DNA of 46,287 bases from Acidovorax sp. CCYZU-2555. Its GTDB lineage: Bacteria; Pseudomonadota; Gammaproteobacteria; Burkholderiales; Burkholderiaceae_C. Positions 32,937 to 40,862 of the stretch are shown here, piece by piece (the stretch's first letter is position 1; each line of letters begins with the position of its first letter). Under the pieces are notes generated by a model that ran no database searches, was not told the origin of the DNA, and was given only the letters and a program-made list of their open reading frames with translations. The position numbers and the translations under genes are program-made. The stretch lies in NCBI RefSeq assembly GCF_018413525.1, contig NZ_JAHCDD010000047.1:1-46287 (forward strand), given 5' to 3'.

Positions 32937-34374
32937 TTCCGGGCCCGGCGCAGAACTGCGCCTGAAACGCTACGAAGCCCTGGCCGGCGATATCGAAACC
33001 TCGATACGCAGCGGCGTGCTGCAGCCCGGCGACCGGCTGCCTTCGGTGCGCAGCCTGTGCCACAGCCGCGGCATCAGCGCCTCCACCGTGTTCCAGGCCT
33101 ACTACCTGCTCGAGGCGCGCGGCGTGGTGAGCGCGCGCGAGCGCTCGGGCTACTTCGTCGCTTCGGGCGTGCGGCGCATGCCGCCCGAGCCCGAGCAGGC
33201 TTCGCAGCCGCCCGATGCGTCGGTGTCGGTCGATGTCAGCGCGCGCGTGTTCGACATTCTTGCGGCCAGCGATGCGCGCAGCGTCGTGCCGCTGGGCTCG
33301 GCCTTTCCCAGCCCGCTGCTGTTTCCGCTGCAGCGCCTGGGCCAGGCCATGGCGCGCGCCACGAAGACGCTGGACCCGTGGAGCACGGTCGATGACCTCA
33401 CGCCGGGCAATGCCGCGCTGCGCCGCCAGATCGCGCTGCGCTATCTGGCCCAGGGCATGGCCGTGCCCACCGAAGACATCGTCATCACCAACGGCGCGCT
33501 CGAAGCGCTGAACCTGTGCCTGGCGGCCGTGACGCGGCCCGGCGACGCGGTGCTGGTCGAGTCGCCCGCGTTCTATGCGGCGCTGCAGGCGCTCGAACGC
33601 CTGGGACTGCAGGCCATCGAAGTACCCACCCACCCGCGCGAAGGCATGGACCTGGCCGCGCTCGAAGCGGCCATCGTGCGCCACCGGCCCAAGGCCTGCT
33701 GGCTGATGAGCAACTTCCAGAACCCGCTGGGCAGCCTGATGCCCGAGGCCAAGAAGCGCGATCTCGTCGCCCTGATCACACGCCACCAGCTGCCGCTGAT
33801 CGAAGACGATGTCTACGCCGAGCTGTATCTCGGCGCGCAGCGCCCGCTGCCCGCCAAGGCCTTCGACAGCGAAGGTCTGGTGATGCACTGCACCTCGTTC
33901 TCCAAATGCCTGGCGCCGGGCTGGCGCATAGGCTGGACCGTGGCCGGGCGCTTCTCCCAGGCTGTCGCGCGGCAAAAGCTCACGACCACGCTGGGCGCGA
34001 ATGCGCCGGCCCAGGCGGCGCTGGCCGAATACCTGGAGGGCGGCGGCTTCGACAAGCATCTGCGCCGATTGCGCCAGTTTCTTGCGGCCGCGCAGGCGCC
34101 GTTCGCCGAAGCCGTTGGCCATTACTTTCCACCAGGAACGCGCGCCACGCGGCCCGAAGGCGGCTATTTTCTGTGGGTCGAGTTGCCGCCCGGCTGCGAC
34201 GCGCTGACCCTGCACGCCCAGGCGATCGCGCGCGGCATCAGCGTCGCGCCAGGCCCGATCTTTTCGGCGTCGCACGGCTTTCGCCACTGCCTGCGGCTGA
34301 ACTACGGCCATGGCTGGGATGCGCGCATCGAAGACGCGCTGGCCGTGCTGGGCCAACTGGCCCGCGGCGCCTAG
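32890..34374 (+). CDS. MocR-type regulator (GntR wHTH + aminotransferase domain)
   Basis: The 494-residue protein fuses a GntR winged helix (about 25-95: RYEALAGDIETSIRSGVLQPGDRLPSVRSLCHSRGISASTVFQAY) to a PLP aminotransferase-like domain. The PLP lysine is present in TSFSKCLAPGWRIGW, as are SNFQNPLGSLM and EDDVYAELYL. Such regulators sense PLP or amino compounds and control vitamin B6, taurine or GABA genes. The ATG at 32890 overlaps the reductase gene by 47 bp; a TTG at 32926 would shorten it. It ends within the same CTAG (34371-34374) that ends the convergent HEAT gene. Confidence 0.85.
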   Translation: MARARCSRRGCRLRPSSGPGAELRLKRYEALAGDIETSIRSGVLQPGDRLPSVRSLCHSRGISASTVFQAYYLLEARGVVSARERSGYFVASGVRRMPPEPEQASQPPDASVSVDVSARVFDILAASDARSVVPLGSAFPSPLLFPLQRLGQAMARATKTLDPWSTVDDLTPGNAALRRQIALRYLAQGMAVPTEDIVITNGALEALNLCLAAVTRPGDAVLVESPAFYAALQALERLGLQAIEVPTHPREGMDLAALEAAIVRHRPKACWLMSNFQNPLGSLMPEAKKRDLVALITRHQLPLIEDDVYAELYLGAQRPLPAKAFDSEGLVMHCTSFSKCLAPGWRIGWTVAGRFSQAVARQKLTTTLGANAPAQAALAEYLEGGGFDKHLRRLRQFLAAAQAPFAEAVGHYFPPGTRATRPEGGYFLWVELPPGCDALTLHAQAIARGISVAPGPIFSASHGFRHCLRLNYGHGWDARIEDALAVLGQLARGA

Positions 34375-35138
34375 AGGCTGCGCATGGCGCGCTGGCAGAT
34401 ACGCCGCGTCGCGGCGCCGGCCTCGGCCTGCAGCCACTGCGCGCACAACGCACGCACCCAGTCGGGCTGGTTCTTGGCCGCGTCGTTGAGCCAGTTGGCG
34501 ACCGAGTCCTGCACATAGACCGACGCATCGGCATGCAGCGGCGACAGCAGCGGCAAGCCGCGTTCGGGCTGCTGCTTGAGCGCTGCGATGTGCGCGCACC
34601 ACACGCCGCGCGGGCGCAGCGCTTCGCAGGCAAAGCGGCGCAGGCGTTCGGAAGGCTCGTGGGTCCACACCGTGAGCTGCGCAATGGCCGCATCCAGCTC
34701 GGCCGCCAGGTGGGGACGCACTGCCATCCAGGCCCATTCGCGCACGCCGAAATGTGCGTCGTCGGCCAGCGGGCGAATCGCTTGCAGCCGCGCGGCGAGA
34801 TCCAGCCCCGGCTGGGTGCCGACCATGAAACAGGCCCAGCCGCGCACGGTGTCTGACGCATGCGCGCTGCAGGCGGCGATGCCCGCGCTGCCCAGCGCGT
34901 CGAACAGCAGGCTGCCGATACCGTTCATGCGCTGCAGAATGCCGCGTTCGCAGACCTCGGCCGCGGCCGCCAGCACGGGCGCGGGCAGCGCGGGAAAAAC
35001 CGCGCGCAGCAGCTGTGCCTGGTCCACGGCCAGGCCTTCGACCAGCGTGGCGCTCCGCGCCTGGCCCAGCGACAACGCCTGCAGCAGATCGGCGGGAATA
35101 TCGGCGCCGCGGCGCGCGCCCTTGCGTGCGGTCGTCAT
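34371..35138 (-). CDS. HEAT-repeat DNA alkylation repair-like protein
   Basis: The 255-residue protein is all helical and matches the pattern of small HEAT-repeat proteins annotated as DNA alkylation repair (AlkC/AlkD-like): RGWACFMVG, IRPLADDAHFGVREWAWMAVRPHLA, EPSERLRRFACEALRPRGVWCAHI and ADASVYVQDSVANWLNDAAKNQPDWVR. In AlkD-type enzymes this superhelix cradles alkylated DNA; whether this one has glycosylase activity is not evident. It starts within the marR stop (ATGA), so marR and this gene form one operon. Confidence 0.75.
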   Translation of the reverse strand: MTTARKGARRGADIPADLLQALSLGQARSATLVEGLAVDQAQLLRAVFPALPAPVLAAAAEVCERGILQRMNGIGSLLFDALGSAGIAACSAHASDTVRGWACFMVGTQPGLDLAARLQAIRPLADDAHFGVREWAWMAVRPHLAAELDAAIAQLTVWTHEPSERLRRFACEALRPRGVWCAHIAALKQQPERGLPLLSPLHADASVYVQDSVANWLNDAAKNQPDWVRALCAQWLQAEAGAATRRICQRAMRSL

Positions 35139-35644
35139 GGCGGGCCCGCTTCGCTGCGTGCGGCAAGGCCGGCGCCGACCTTTTCCAGCAGACCCGCAAG
35201 CTGGCTGCGCTCATCCACCGAAAGCCCGCCGAACACGCCTGCAATCCAGCGGCCATGCTCGGCCACCACGGACTGTGCGAGTTGCCGCCCCCGGGGCGTG
35301 AGTTGCACGCGCAGCGCGCGCCGGTCCGCGGCGTCGGCCTGGCGCTCGACCAGCGTGTCACGCTCCAGACCGTCCAGCAGGCCGGTGACGGTGGCGCGCG
35401 TCACGCCGGCTTGCTCGGCCAGTTCGCGCGGTGCCAGTCCGGCGCTGGCCGCTTCGAGTAGAAAAAGCAACACAAAGCGCCCTTCGGACAGCCCGTAGCC
35501 TGACAGCACGCGCGCGCAATCGCGATCGATGGCCGCGGCCAGCGAAAGCGTTTGAAAACACAGGCGGATACGGTCCTGGCCAGGCCATTGGCGGCGCTGG
35601 GCTTCACCCAGCAGCGCCTGGTATTTTTGTTCGAATTCTTGCAT
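35135..35644 (-). CDS. MarR family transcriptional regulator
   Basis: The 169-residue protein has a winged helix of the MarR type: SEGRFVLLFLLEAASAGLAPRELAEQAGVTRATVTGLLDGLERDTLVERQADAADRRALRVQLTPRGR, with the wing residues DRRALRV. It probably represses its own promoter. A perfect 13-bp palindrome at 35649-35661, immediately upstream of the start, is a good operator. The stop overlaps the HEAT-protein gene, implying joint expression of regulator and repair-like protein. Confidence 0.9.
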   Translation of the reverse strand: MQEFEQKYQALLGEAQRRQWPGQDRIRLCFQTLSLAAAIDRDCARVLSGYGLSEGRFVLLFLLEAASAGLAPRELAEQAGVTRATVTGLLDGLERDTLVERQADAADRRALRVQLTPRGRQLAQSVVAEHGRWIAGVFGGLSVDERSQLAGLLEKVGAGLAARSEAGPP

Positions 35645-35648
35645 GTCA

Positions 35649-35661
35649 CCATATTATATGG
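35649..35661. promoter_or_regulatory. Candidate MarR operator
   Basis: CCATATTATATGG is a perfect palindrome with 6-bp arms and a central T, starting 5 bp upstream of the marR ATG. Its AT-rich core contrasts with the surrounding DNA. The position fits autorepression. Confidence 0.5.
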
Positions 35662-35677
35662 CGCCTAACAAATTGGC

Positions 35678-35714
35678 AAAAAAATACTCCAGGACCAACG
35701 TCATGGAGTATTTT
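35678..35714 (-). terminator. Rho-independent terminator, leftward
   Basis: AAAATACTCCA (35681-35691) and TGGAGTATTTT (35704-35714) form a perfect 11-bp stem with a 12-nt loop. Read on the minus strand it ends in a run of seven Ts. It closes the leftward unit containing the 25-codon ORF and separates it from marR. Confidence 0.75.
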
Positions 35715-35796
35715 GTCCCGGACCCGCTGCCTTGACGGCAGTGCCCGTGCACATATGCCGACTGGACGTCGGCGGCTGCGCAGGTCAGCTCTGCAA

Positions 35797-35874
35797 TTAC
35801 TGGTTGGCCAGGCCGATGTGGGCTTCGCGGTAGTCAGCGATGAAAGTGATCAGGGTGTTGATGGCTTGACGCAT
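35797..35874 (-). CDS. Candidate 25-residue small protein
   Basis: A 25-codon ORF starts MRQAINTLI and ends GLANQ with TAA; its middle is TFIADYREAHI. Its codons are those preferred in this genome (ATC five times, CTG, GCC, CGC, AAC). AGAAAG lies 6 nt upstream of the ATG. A predicted pseudoknot lies just before that site, and a strong terminator ends the unit 83 bp downstream. The product is amphipathic and lacks the runs of one amino acid expected of an attenuator leader. No family is recognised. The longer reading frame upstream to 36063 lacks a Shine-Dalgarno and is not supported. Confidence 0.45.
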   Translation of the reverse strand: MRQAINTLITFIADYREAHIGLANQ

Positions 35875-35888
35875 GGTGTGCTTTCTAT

Positions 35889-35934
35889 GAGATGCACTCA
35901 AACAACTGGTGGCTAGCATCTCCAACACCACCAG
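35889..35934 (-). promoter_or_regulatory. Predicted H-type pseudoknot in small-ORF leader
   Basis: On the leftward transcript, CUGGUGG (35934-35928) pairs with CCACCAG (35912-35906). GAGAUGC... in the loop (GCATCTC region, 35922-35916) pairs with the complementary segment at 35895-35889. Both stems are perfect 7-bp helices, crossing as in a classical H-type pseudoknot. The second stem ends 14 nt before the ATG and 2-3 nt before the Shine-Dalgarno. A weaker CGGG/CCCG hairpin lies upstream (35937-35959). Confidence 0.5.
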
Positions 35935-36047
35935 AGCGGGACACCTAAGTAGTAACCCGTAGCCTCTAGTATAAACCCTATACGCGTTTTTACGCAGCCA
36001 GTGCGACAAAACAACATGGTATGCATGTGGGATTGTCACGACACCAT

Positions 36048-36073
36048 CAAAAACGGGAGCCAAGGCTCCCGTT
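36048..36073 (-). terminator. Rho-independent terminator after Bug receptor gene
   Basis: AACGGGAGCC and GGCTCCCGTT form a perfect stem around AA. On the minus strand it runs into five Ts, on the plus strand into a T-rich tract as well, so it may work both ways. It lies 31 bp beyond the stop of the leftward receptor gene. Confidence 0.8.
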
Positions 36074-36103
36074 GTGTTTTTTGCGCCGCGGCGCAGCCCC
36101 CTC

Positions 36104-37102
36104 TCAACCTTCGGCGGTAAAGCCCACGCGTTGCACGATGGGGCCCCACTTCGCGACTTCCGACTTCACCAGCGCCGCGAGTTCGGTGGGCGTGGAAGAC
36201 ATGGCTTCGAGGCCGAAGACCGCGAGGCTGTCGACCACGTCCTTCGAGGCCAGCGCAGTGCGCATATGGCCGTTGAGGCGCTGCACCAATTCGGGCGCGG
36301 CCTTGGCCGGCAGGAAAAACGCAAACCATTCGCTGTGCGCCATGTCGGCATAACCTTGCTCGACCAGCGTCGGCACCTGCGGCGCGAAACGGCTGCGGCG
36401 CTGGCCGCTCACGCCCAGGATGCGGATCTTGCCGCTGGAAAGATGCTGCAGCATGTCGCCCACGGGGCCGCACACGGCAGAGACATTGCCGCCCATCATG
36501 TCGAGCAGCGCGGGCTGCGTGCCGCGGTAGCCCGCGTGCTTGAGCTCCACGCCGCCGTGCTGACCGAGCAGCGCGCCGATGAAATGCGGTGTCGATCCCG
36601 GTGCGGGCGAGCCAAAGTTCGCGCCCAGCGGGTTGGCCTTGGCCCAGGCCAGGAACTCGCGCACATTGGTCACCTGCGCCGGCACTGCGGGGCCGACCGC
36701 AAAACCGAAGTCGAACACGCAGCCCAGCGTCACCGGCGTGAGATCGGTGACCGGGTTATAGGCAAGCTTCTTGTAGATGTGCGGATAGATGGACAGCATC
36801 GACGTGGGTGTCTGCAGCAGCGTCGCGCCGTCGGCCGGCCGGCCCTTGACGTAGTTGATCGCGATCTGGCCGCCCGCGCCCGTGCGGTTCTCGACCACCG
36901 CGATCTTGGCGTAGCCCGGCGCCAGCTGGGTTCCGACACGGCGGCAGATGGCGTCGGACGTGCCGCCCGCGGCAAAGCCCGTGATGATGTTGAGGCTCTC
37001 GAGCGCTGCCTGGGCATGGGCCTGCATTCCGATGCTGGCCAACAGGGCACCCGCGCCGCCCGCGCCCGCAGCGCCCAGCCATTCACGTCGATTCAGAGTC
37101 AT
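36104..37102 (-). CDS. Bug-family extracytoplasmic solute receptor
   Basis: The 332-residue protein is a periplasmic substrate-binding protein of the tripartite tricarboxylate transporter (Bug) family. The leader NRREWLGAAGAGGAGALLASIGMQAHAQA has a twin-arginine motif, suggesting Tat export. The mature part has the family features ITGFAAGGTSDAICRR, VENRTGAGGQIAINYVKGRPADGATLL, and NFGSPAPGSTPHFIGALL. These proteins bind carboxylates in an induced-fit cleft. The dehydratase gene 51 bp upstream suggests that the ligand is an aldonate or similar hydroxy acid. No membrane TctAB subunits are nearby. Confidence 0.9.
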   Translation of the reverse strand: MTLNRREWLGAAGAGGAGALLASIGMQAHAQAALESLNIITGFAAGGTSDAICRRVGTQLAPGYAKIAVVENRTGAGGQIAINYVKGRPADGATLLQTPTSMLSIYPHIYKKLAYNPVTDLTPVTLGCVFDFGFAVGPAVPAQVTNVREFLAWAKANPLGANFGSPAPGSTPHFIGALLGQHGGVELKHAGYRGTQPALLDMMGGNVSAVCGPVGDMLQHLSSGKIRILGVSGQRRSRFAPQVPTLVEQGYADMAHSEWFAFFLPAKAAPELVQRLNGHMRTALASKDVVDSLAVFGLEAMSSTPTELAALVKSEVAKWGPIVQRVGFTAEG

Positions 37103-37153
37103 TGATTGCTTTCTTGATATTGATAGGGAAGACGCGCAAGGCCGCCCTCTCGT

Positions 37154-38935
37154 TCAGCCTTCGTCACGCAGCCAGGTGACCGCGCCCGAGTGCGTCACCG
37201 CGCCCTGGTGGGCCGGTCGCACCGTCAGCGCGTATTTTTCCAGCAAGCCGCCCCAACGCACTCCCGTATTTACGCGAGCATGGGCGTTTTCCTGCAGCCG
37301 CTGCGCAAGTTCGGCCTCAGACAGCGCGACGCTGATGGAACGCGCCTGCGGGCGCGCGTCTATGCTGACCATGTCGCCATCGCGCAGCACCGCGATAGGC
37401 CCGTTGTCGGCGGCTTCGGGCCCGGCGTAGCCTATGCACAGGCCGCGCGTCGCGCCCGAAAAGCGCCCGTCGGTCAGCAGCGCCACCTTGTCGCCCATGC
37501 CCTGGCCGTAGAGCAAGGCCGTGATGCCCAGCATTTCGCGCATGCCGGGGCTGCCCTTGGGGCCTTCGTTGCGGATCACGATCACATCGCCCGCGGCATA
37601 GCGCATGGCCTGCACCGCGGCCTGGGCCGCTTCTTCCGATTCGAACACGCGCGCCGGGCCGCTGTGCACCAGCGTCTTGAGGCCCGCGGTCTTGAGCAGC
37701 GCGCCGTCGGGGCACAGATTGCCCTTGAGCACGGCCAGGCCGCCGTCGCGCGAGATCGGGTTGTCGATGGCGCGCACCACCTGGCCGTCGGGCGCCTGGG
37801 CCGACGCGAGTTCCTCGGCCAGCGTGCGCCCGGTGAAGGTCAGTACATCGCCATGCAACAAGCCCTGGTCGAGCAGGCTGCGCATGATCACGCCCGCGCC
37901 GCCGATGTAATAGACATCGCGCGCCAGATAGCGGCCGCCGGGCCGCAGATCGGCGATCAGCGGTGTGCGCGCGAACACTTCGGCGACATCGTCGAGGTGA
38001 AAGCGTATGCCGGCCTCGTGTGCGATTGCCGGCAGATGCAGCGCCGCATTGGTCGAGCCGCCCGTGGCGCTGACCACGGCGCAGGCATTTTCGAGCGCCT
38101 GGCGCGTGACGATGTCGCGCGGCAGCGGGCCCCGGCCTTCGGCGCTGGCCCACACGGCGCGCATCAGCGTCTTCGCCGCGCGGCGCATCAGCGGCGCGCG
38201 CTCGCTGAACACCGCGGGCACCATGCTCGAGCCTATGGGCGCCAGGCCCAGCGCTTCGCTGACCATGCCCATGGTGTTGGCCGTGAACTGCCCCGCGCAG
38301 GCGCCGGCCGTGGGCAGGCAGCTGCGGCTGATCTGCGCGAGGTCCTGCTGCGTGGCCGTGCCGGCCAGTACCTGGCCTATGGTTTCATAGGTGTCGACAA
38401 CGTTCAGGTCGCGGCCCTCGGCTCCTGGCGTCTGGCCCGGCAGCGCCGAGCCGCCGTGCACGAACACGCTGGGCACATTGCAGCGCAGCATGCCCATCAT
38501 CAGTCCCGGCAGATTCTTGTCGCAGGCGCCGATCGCGAAGATGCCGTCCCACTGGTGGCCGCGCACCGAAGCTTCGACGCTGTCGGCAATCAGCTCGCGC
38601 GAGATCAGCGAAAAGCGCATGCCCGAATGCGCCATCGTGAGGCCGTCGCTCACCGAGACCACCGGGCATTCGTGCGGCGTGCCGCCGCCCGCGTAGATGC
38701 CGGTCTTCGCATGCTGGGCCTGGTCGCGCAGGTTCAGATTGCAGGGGCTCATTTCGCCGCCGGTATGGAACACACCGATATGCGGGCGTTCTATATCTTC
38801 ATCGTCCTGGCCCAGCGCATGCAGGAAGCTGCGCGTCGTGGCGCGCACCGTGCCCTGGCGGATGATGGCGGAGCGAAAGCCGGGAGCGGCGGCGGGCTTG
38901 GCGTCTTCGGGCGCGCTGTCGTGAGGATTTGTCAT
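37154..38935 (-). CDS. IlvD/Edd family dehydratase
   Basis: The 593-residue protein is an Fe-S dehydratase of the IlvD/Edd family, which removes water from dihydroxy or sugar acids. Cysteines that could bind the cluster lie in [26 protein letters not shown] and [19 protein letters not shown]. The Lys of [13 protein letters not shown] and [15 protein letters not shown] are conserved. The pairing with a Bug receptor suggests a catabolic sugar-acid dehydratase rather than the biosynthetic IlvD. The ATG at 38935 fits the usual start; the frame is open to 39001 without support. Confidence 0.88.
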   Translation of the reverse strand: MTNPHDSAPEDAKPAAAPGFRSAIIRQGTVRATTRSFLHALGQDDEDIERPHIGVFHTGGEMSPCNLNLRDQAQHAKTGIYAGGGTPHECPVVSVSDGLTMAHSGMRFSLISRELIADSVEASVRGHQWDGIFAIGACDKNLPGLMMGMLRCNVPSVFVHGGSALPGQTPGAEGRDLNVVDTYETIGQVLAGTATQQDLAQISRSCLPTAGACAGQFTANTMGMVSEALGLAPIGSSMVPAVFSERAPLMRRAAKTLMRAVWASAEGRGPLPRDIVTRQALENACAVVSATGGSTNAALHLPAIAHEAGIRFHLDDVAEVFARTPLIADLRPGGRYLARDVYYIGGAGVIMRSLLDQGLLHGDVLTFTGRTLAEELASAQAPDGQVVRAIDNPISRDGGLAVLKGNLCPDGALLKTAGLKTLVHSGPARVFESEEAAQAAVQAMRYAAGDVIVIRNEGPKGSPGMREMLGITALLYGQGMGDKVALLTDGRFSGATRGLCIGYAGPEAADNGPIAVLRDGDMVSIDARPQARSISVALSEAELAQRLQENAHARVNTGVRWGGLLEKYALTVRPAHQGAVTHSGAVTWLRDEG

Positions 38936-39044
38936 GGTGTTATGCGGACTGAACGGGGGTGCGCACACCATAACCAAACACCGCGCCGACATGCTAGCCA
39001 TGGGCGCTGAGGCGTCACCGAGGTGACAACGCGCTCAACTGCCC

Positions 39045-39090
39045 CCGTTCGCCCTGAGTCTGCCCATGCCCACCCATCGAAGGGCGAACG
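39045..39090. repeat. REP-like repeat copy
   Basis: CCGTTCGCCCTGAGT and TCGAAGGGCGAACG form the arms of a palindromic unit of the same family as those at 29207-29470, with the loop again enlarged (TGCCCATGCCCACCCA). It lies in the 190-bp gap between the dehydratase start and the ccoG stop; nothing else is seen there. Confidence 0.7.
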
Positions 39091-39125
39091 TCTGCACTAT
39101 GACTGAAGGCGCAGTGCGAACACCA

Positions 39126-40577
39126 TCACCGCGGCACCAAAAACGTCGTCTTCGCCTGCACCGCAATGGAAGCATCGACCGGCGAATGCACTTCCAGCTG
39201 CACCGGGTGCGAGCCCGCGGAGGCCACGCCGTACGGTGCCTGCAGGCGCACGACGATCCAGCGGTCGGCCGCGGCGTCTACCGTGACTTCGGTGTCCGAG
39301 GCCACGCGCAGGCCGTCAAGGCCCGAGGCCGAGAGCTGCAGGCGCTGCGGCTGTTCGGTCGCATTGCCCAGTTGCACGCGGTAGATGTTCTCGATCTGGC
39401 CGCCGGCGACGATGCGCGACAGCGTGCCGCGATCGCGCACCACATCGACCTTGAGCGGAACGCGCACATAAAGGCTCACCACCATCGCCACCGTGAGACC
39501 CAGCAGCACCGCGCCGTAGATCAGCACGCGCGGACGCAGCATGCGGCGCACGACCTGCATGCCGCGCCAGCCACGCGCCAGCGCGTTCTCGGTCGACAGC
39601 CGTATCAGCCCGCGCGGGTAATGCATCTTGTCCATCACCGAGTTGCAGGCGTCTATGCACAGGCCGCAATTGATGCACTGGTATTGCAGGCCGTCGCGGA
39701 TATCGATGCCCACGGGGCAGACCTGCACGCACAGCTTGCAGTCGATGCAGTCGCCCAGGCCCTGGGCCTTGTAATCGATGTCCTTGGCGCGCGGGCCGCG
39801 GCTTTCGCCGCGCGCGGCGTCATAGGTGACCAGCAGCGTGTCCTTGTCGAACATCGCGCTCTGGAAGCGCGCATAGGGGCACATATGGGTGCAGACCTGC
39901 TCGCGCAGAAAGCCCGCGTTGCCATAGGTGGCCAGCGCATAGAACAGCACCCAGAAAATCTGCCATGCGCCCTGCAGCGCCATGACTTCGACGGCCAGCG
40001 TGCGGATGGGCACGAAATAGCCGACGAACGTGAAGCCGGTCCACAGCGCGATCAGCAGCCACAGCAGATGCTTGGAAGTGCGCTTGAGCAACTTCTCGCG
40101 CGTCCAGCCGCTGTTGTCCAGGCGCAGGCGCGCGCTGCGGTCGCCTTCGGTCTTGCGCTCTATCCACATGAAGATTTCGGTGTAGACCGATTGCGGGCAG
40201 CTGAAGCCGCACCACAGCCGTCCGGCAACCGCGGTGAACAGGAACAGCGCCAGCGCCGAAATGATCAGCAGCGTGGTGAGATAAATGAAATCCTGCGGGT
40301 ACAGCAGCCAGCCGAAGATATAGAAGCGCCGCTGTTCGAGATCGAACAGCAGGGCCTGGCGATCATTGATCTGCAGCCAGGGAATGCCGTAGAAGAACAG
40401 CTGCGTGATCCAGACCATGGCCCAGCGCCAGCGCGCAAAGACCCCGCTGATCGAGCGTGGCTGGATTTTCTTGCGCGCCTCGAACAACGGCTGCTCGTGC
40501 TCTTCAATGGGCACGGGTGCGATGGGAATGACCTTGCGCGGTACTTTGCCGCGCTGTGACGTGGGGTGATCTGACAT
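39126..40577 (-). CDS. ccoG: Cytochrome c oxidase accessory protein CcoG (FixG)
   Basis: CcoG is a membrane Cu2+ reductase that supports assembly of the cbb3 cytochrome oxidase. The 483-residue protein has several N-terminal helices, CGFSCPQSVYTEIFMWIERKTEG between helices, and two 4Fe-4S motifs: CIDCKLCVQVCPVGIDIRDG and CINCGLCIDACNSVMDKM. A C-terminal Ig-like periplasmic domain follows (IVRLQAP). The ccoNOPQ genes are not in the window. A candidate FNR box lies 127 bp upstream at 40704-40717, consistent with oxygen control. Confidence 0.95.
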   Translation of the reverse strand: MSDHPTSQRGKVPRKVIPIAPVPIEEHEQPLFEARKKIQPRSISGVFARWRWAMVWITQLFFYGIPWLQINDRQALLFDLEQRRFYIFGWLLYPQDFIYLTTLLIISALALFLFTAVAGRLWCGFSCPQSVYTEIFMWIERKTEGDRSARLRLDNSGWTREKLLKRTSKHLLWLLIALWTGFTFVGYFVPIRTLAVEVMALQGAWQIFWVLFYALATYGNAGFLREQVCTHMCPYARFQSAMFDKDTLLVTYDAARGESRGPRAKDIDYKAQGLGDCIDCKLCVQVCPVGIDIRDGLQYQCINCGLCIDACNSVMDKMHYPRGLIRLSTENALARGWRGMQVVRRMLRPRVLIYGAVLLGLTVAMVVSLYVRVPLKVDVVRDRGTLSRIVAGGQIENIYRVQLGNATEQPQRLQLSASGLDGLRVASDTEVTVDAAADRWIVVRLQAPYGVASAGSHPVQLEVHSPVDASIAVQAKTTFLVPR

Positions 40578-40703
40578 AAGGCCTCAAAGACAACGGTGGC
40601 GGCGACGCTTCGCGCAGCGCCGTACCTTGTCCGCTACTATGCGCCGCAAGCACTTTGGGCAACAGCAGCAGATGGGACGATTTGGACCGTATCAGATGGT
40701 TTA

Positions 40704-40717
40704 TTGATCTAAATCAC
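40704..40717. promoter_or_regulatory. FNR/ANR-type box upstream of ccoG
   Basis: TTGATCTAAATCAC matches TTGAT-N4-ATCAA at nine of ten positions. It lies 127 bp upstream of the ccoG start. With the box at -41.5 the transcript would start about 90 nt before the ATG. No gene starts on the right for which it could serve, as the next gene is leftward and ends at 40863. The remaining 145 bp to 40863 show nothing. Confidence 0.65.
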
Positions 40718-40862
40718 CGTATCAGTTCCCGCGCGAACGCCGCCCTCCCACGCCGCCGGCCGCCCGGCGCCCGCGGGAGACCGCAACGCCAGGCATCATC
40801 CGGGGTTTTGGATTCCGCACCAAAAGCCTTTGGCATGCGCGCCCCCGCGCCGGGGCCGGCCT

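Noticed and set aside
32728..35361. 877-codon open frame on the minus strand
   Set aside because: It covers the antisense of the MocR-type gene and parts of neighbours, has Arg/Ala/Gln-rich composition and no recognisable domain.
35701..35754. 17-codon ORF downstream of the 25-codon ORF, ending inside the terminator
   Set aside because: No Shine-Dalgarno, and its stop lies in the terminator stem. Probably chance.
35875..36063. N-terminal extension of the small ORF to 88 codons
   Set aside because: The extension runs through the pseudoknot and the promoter-like region, lacks a Shine-Dalgarno and has atypical codons.
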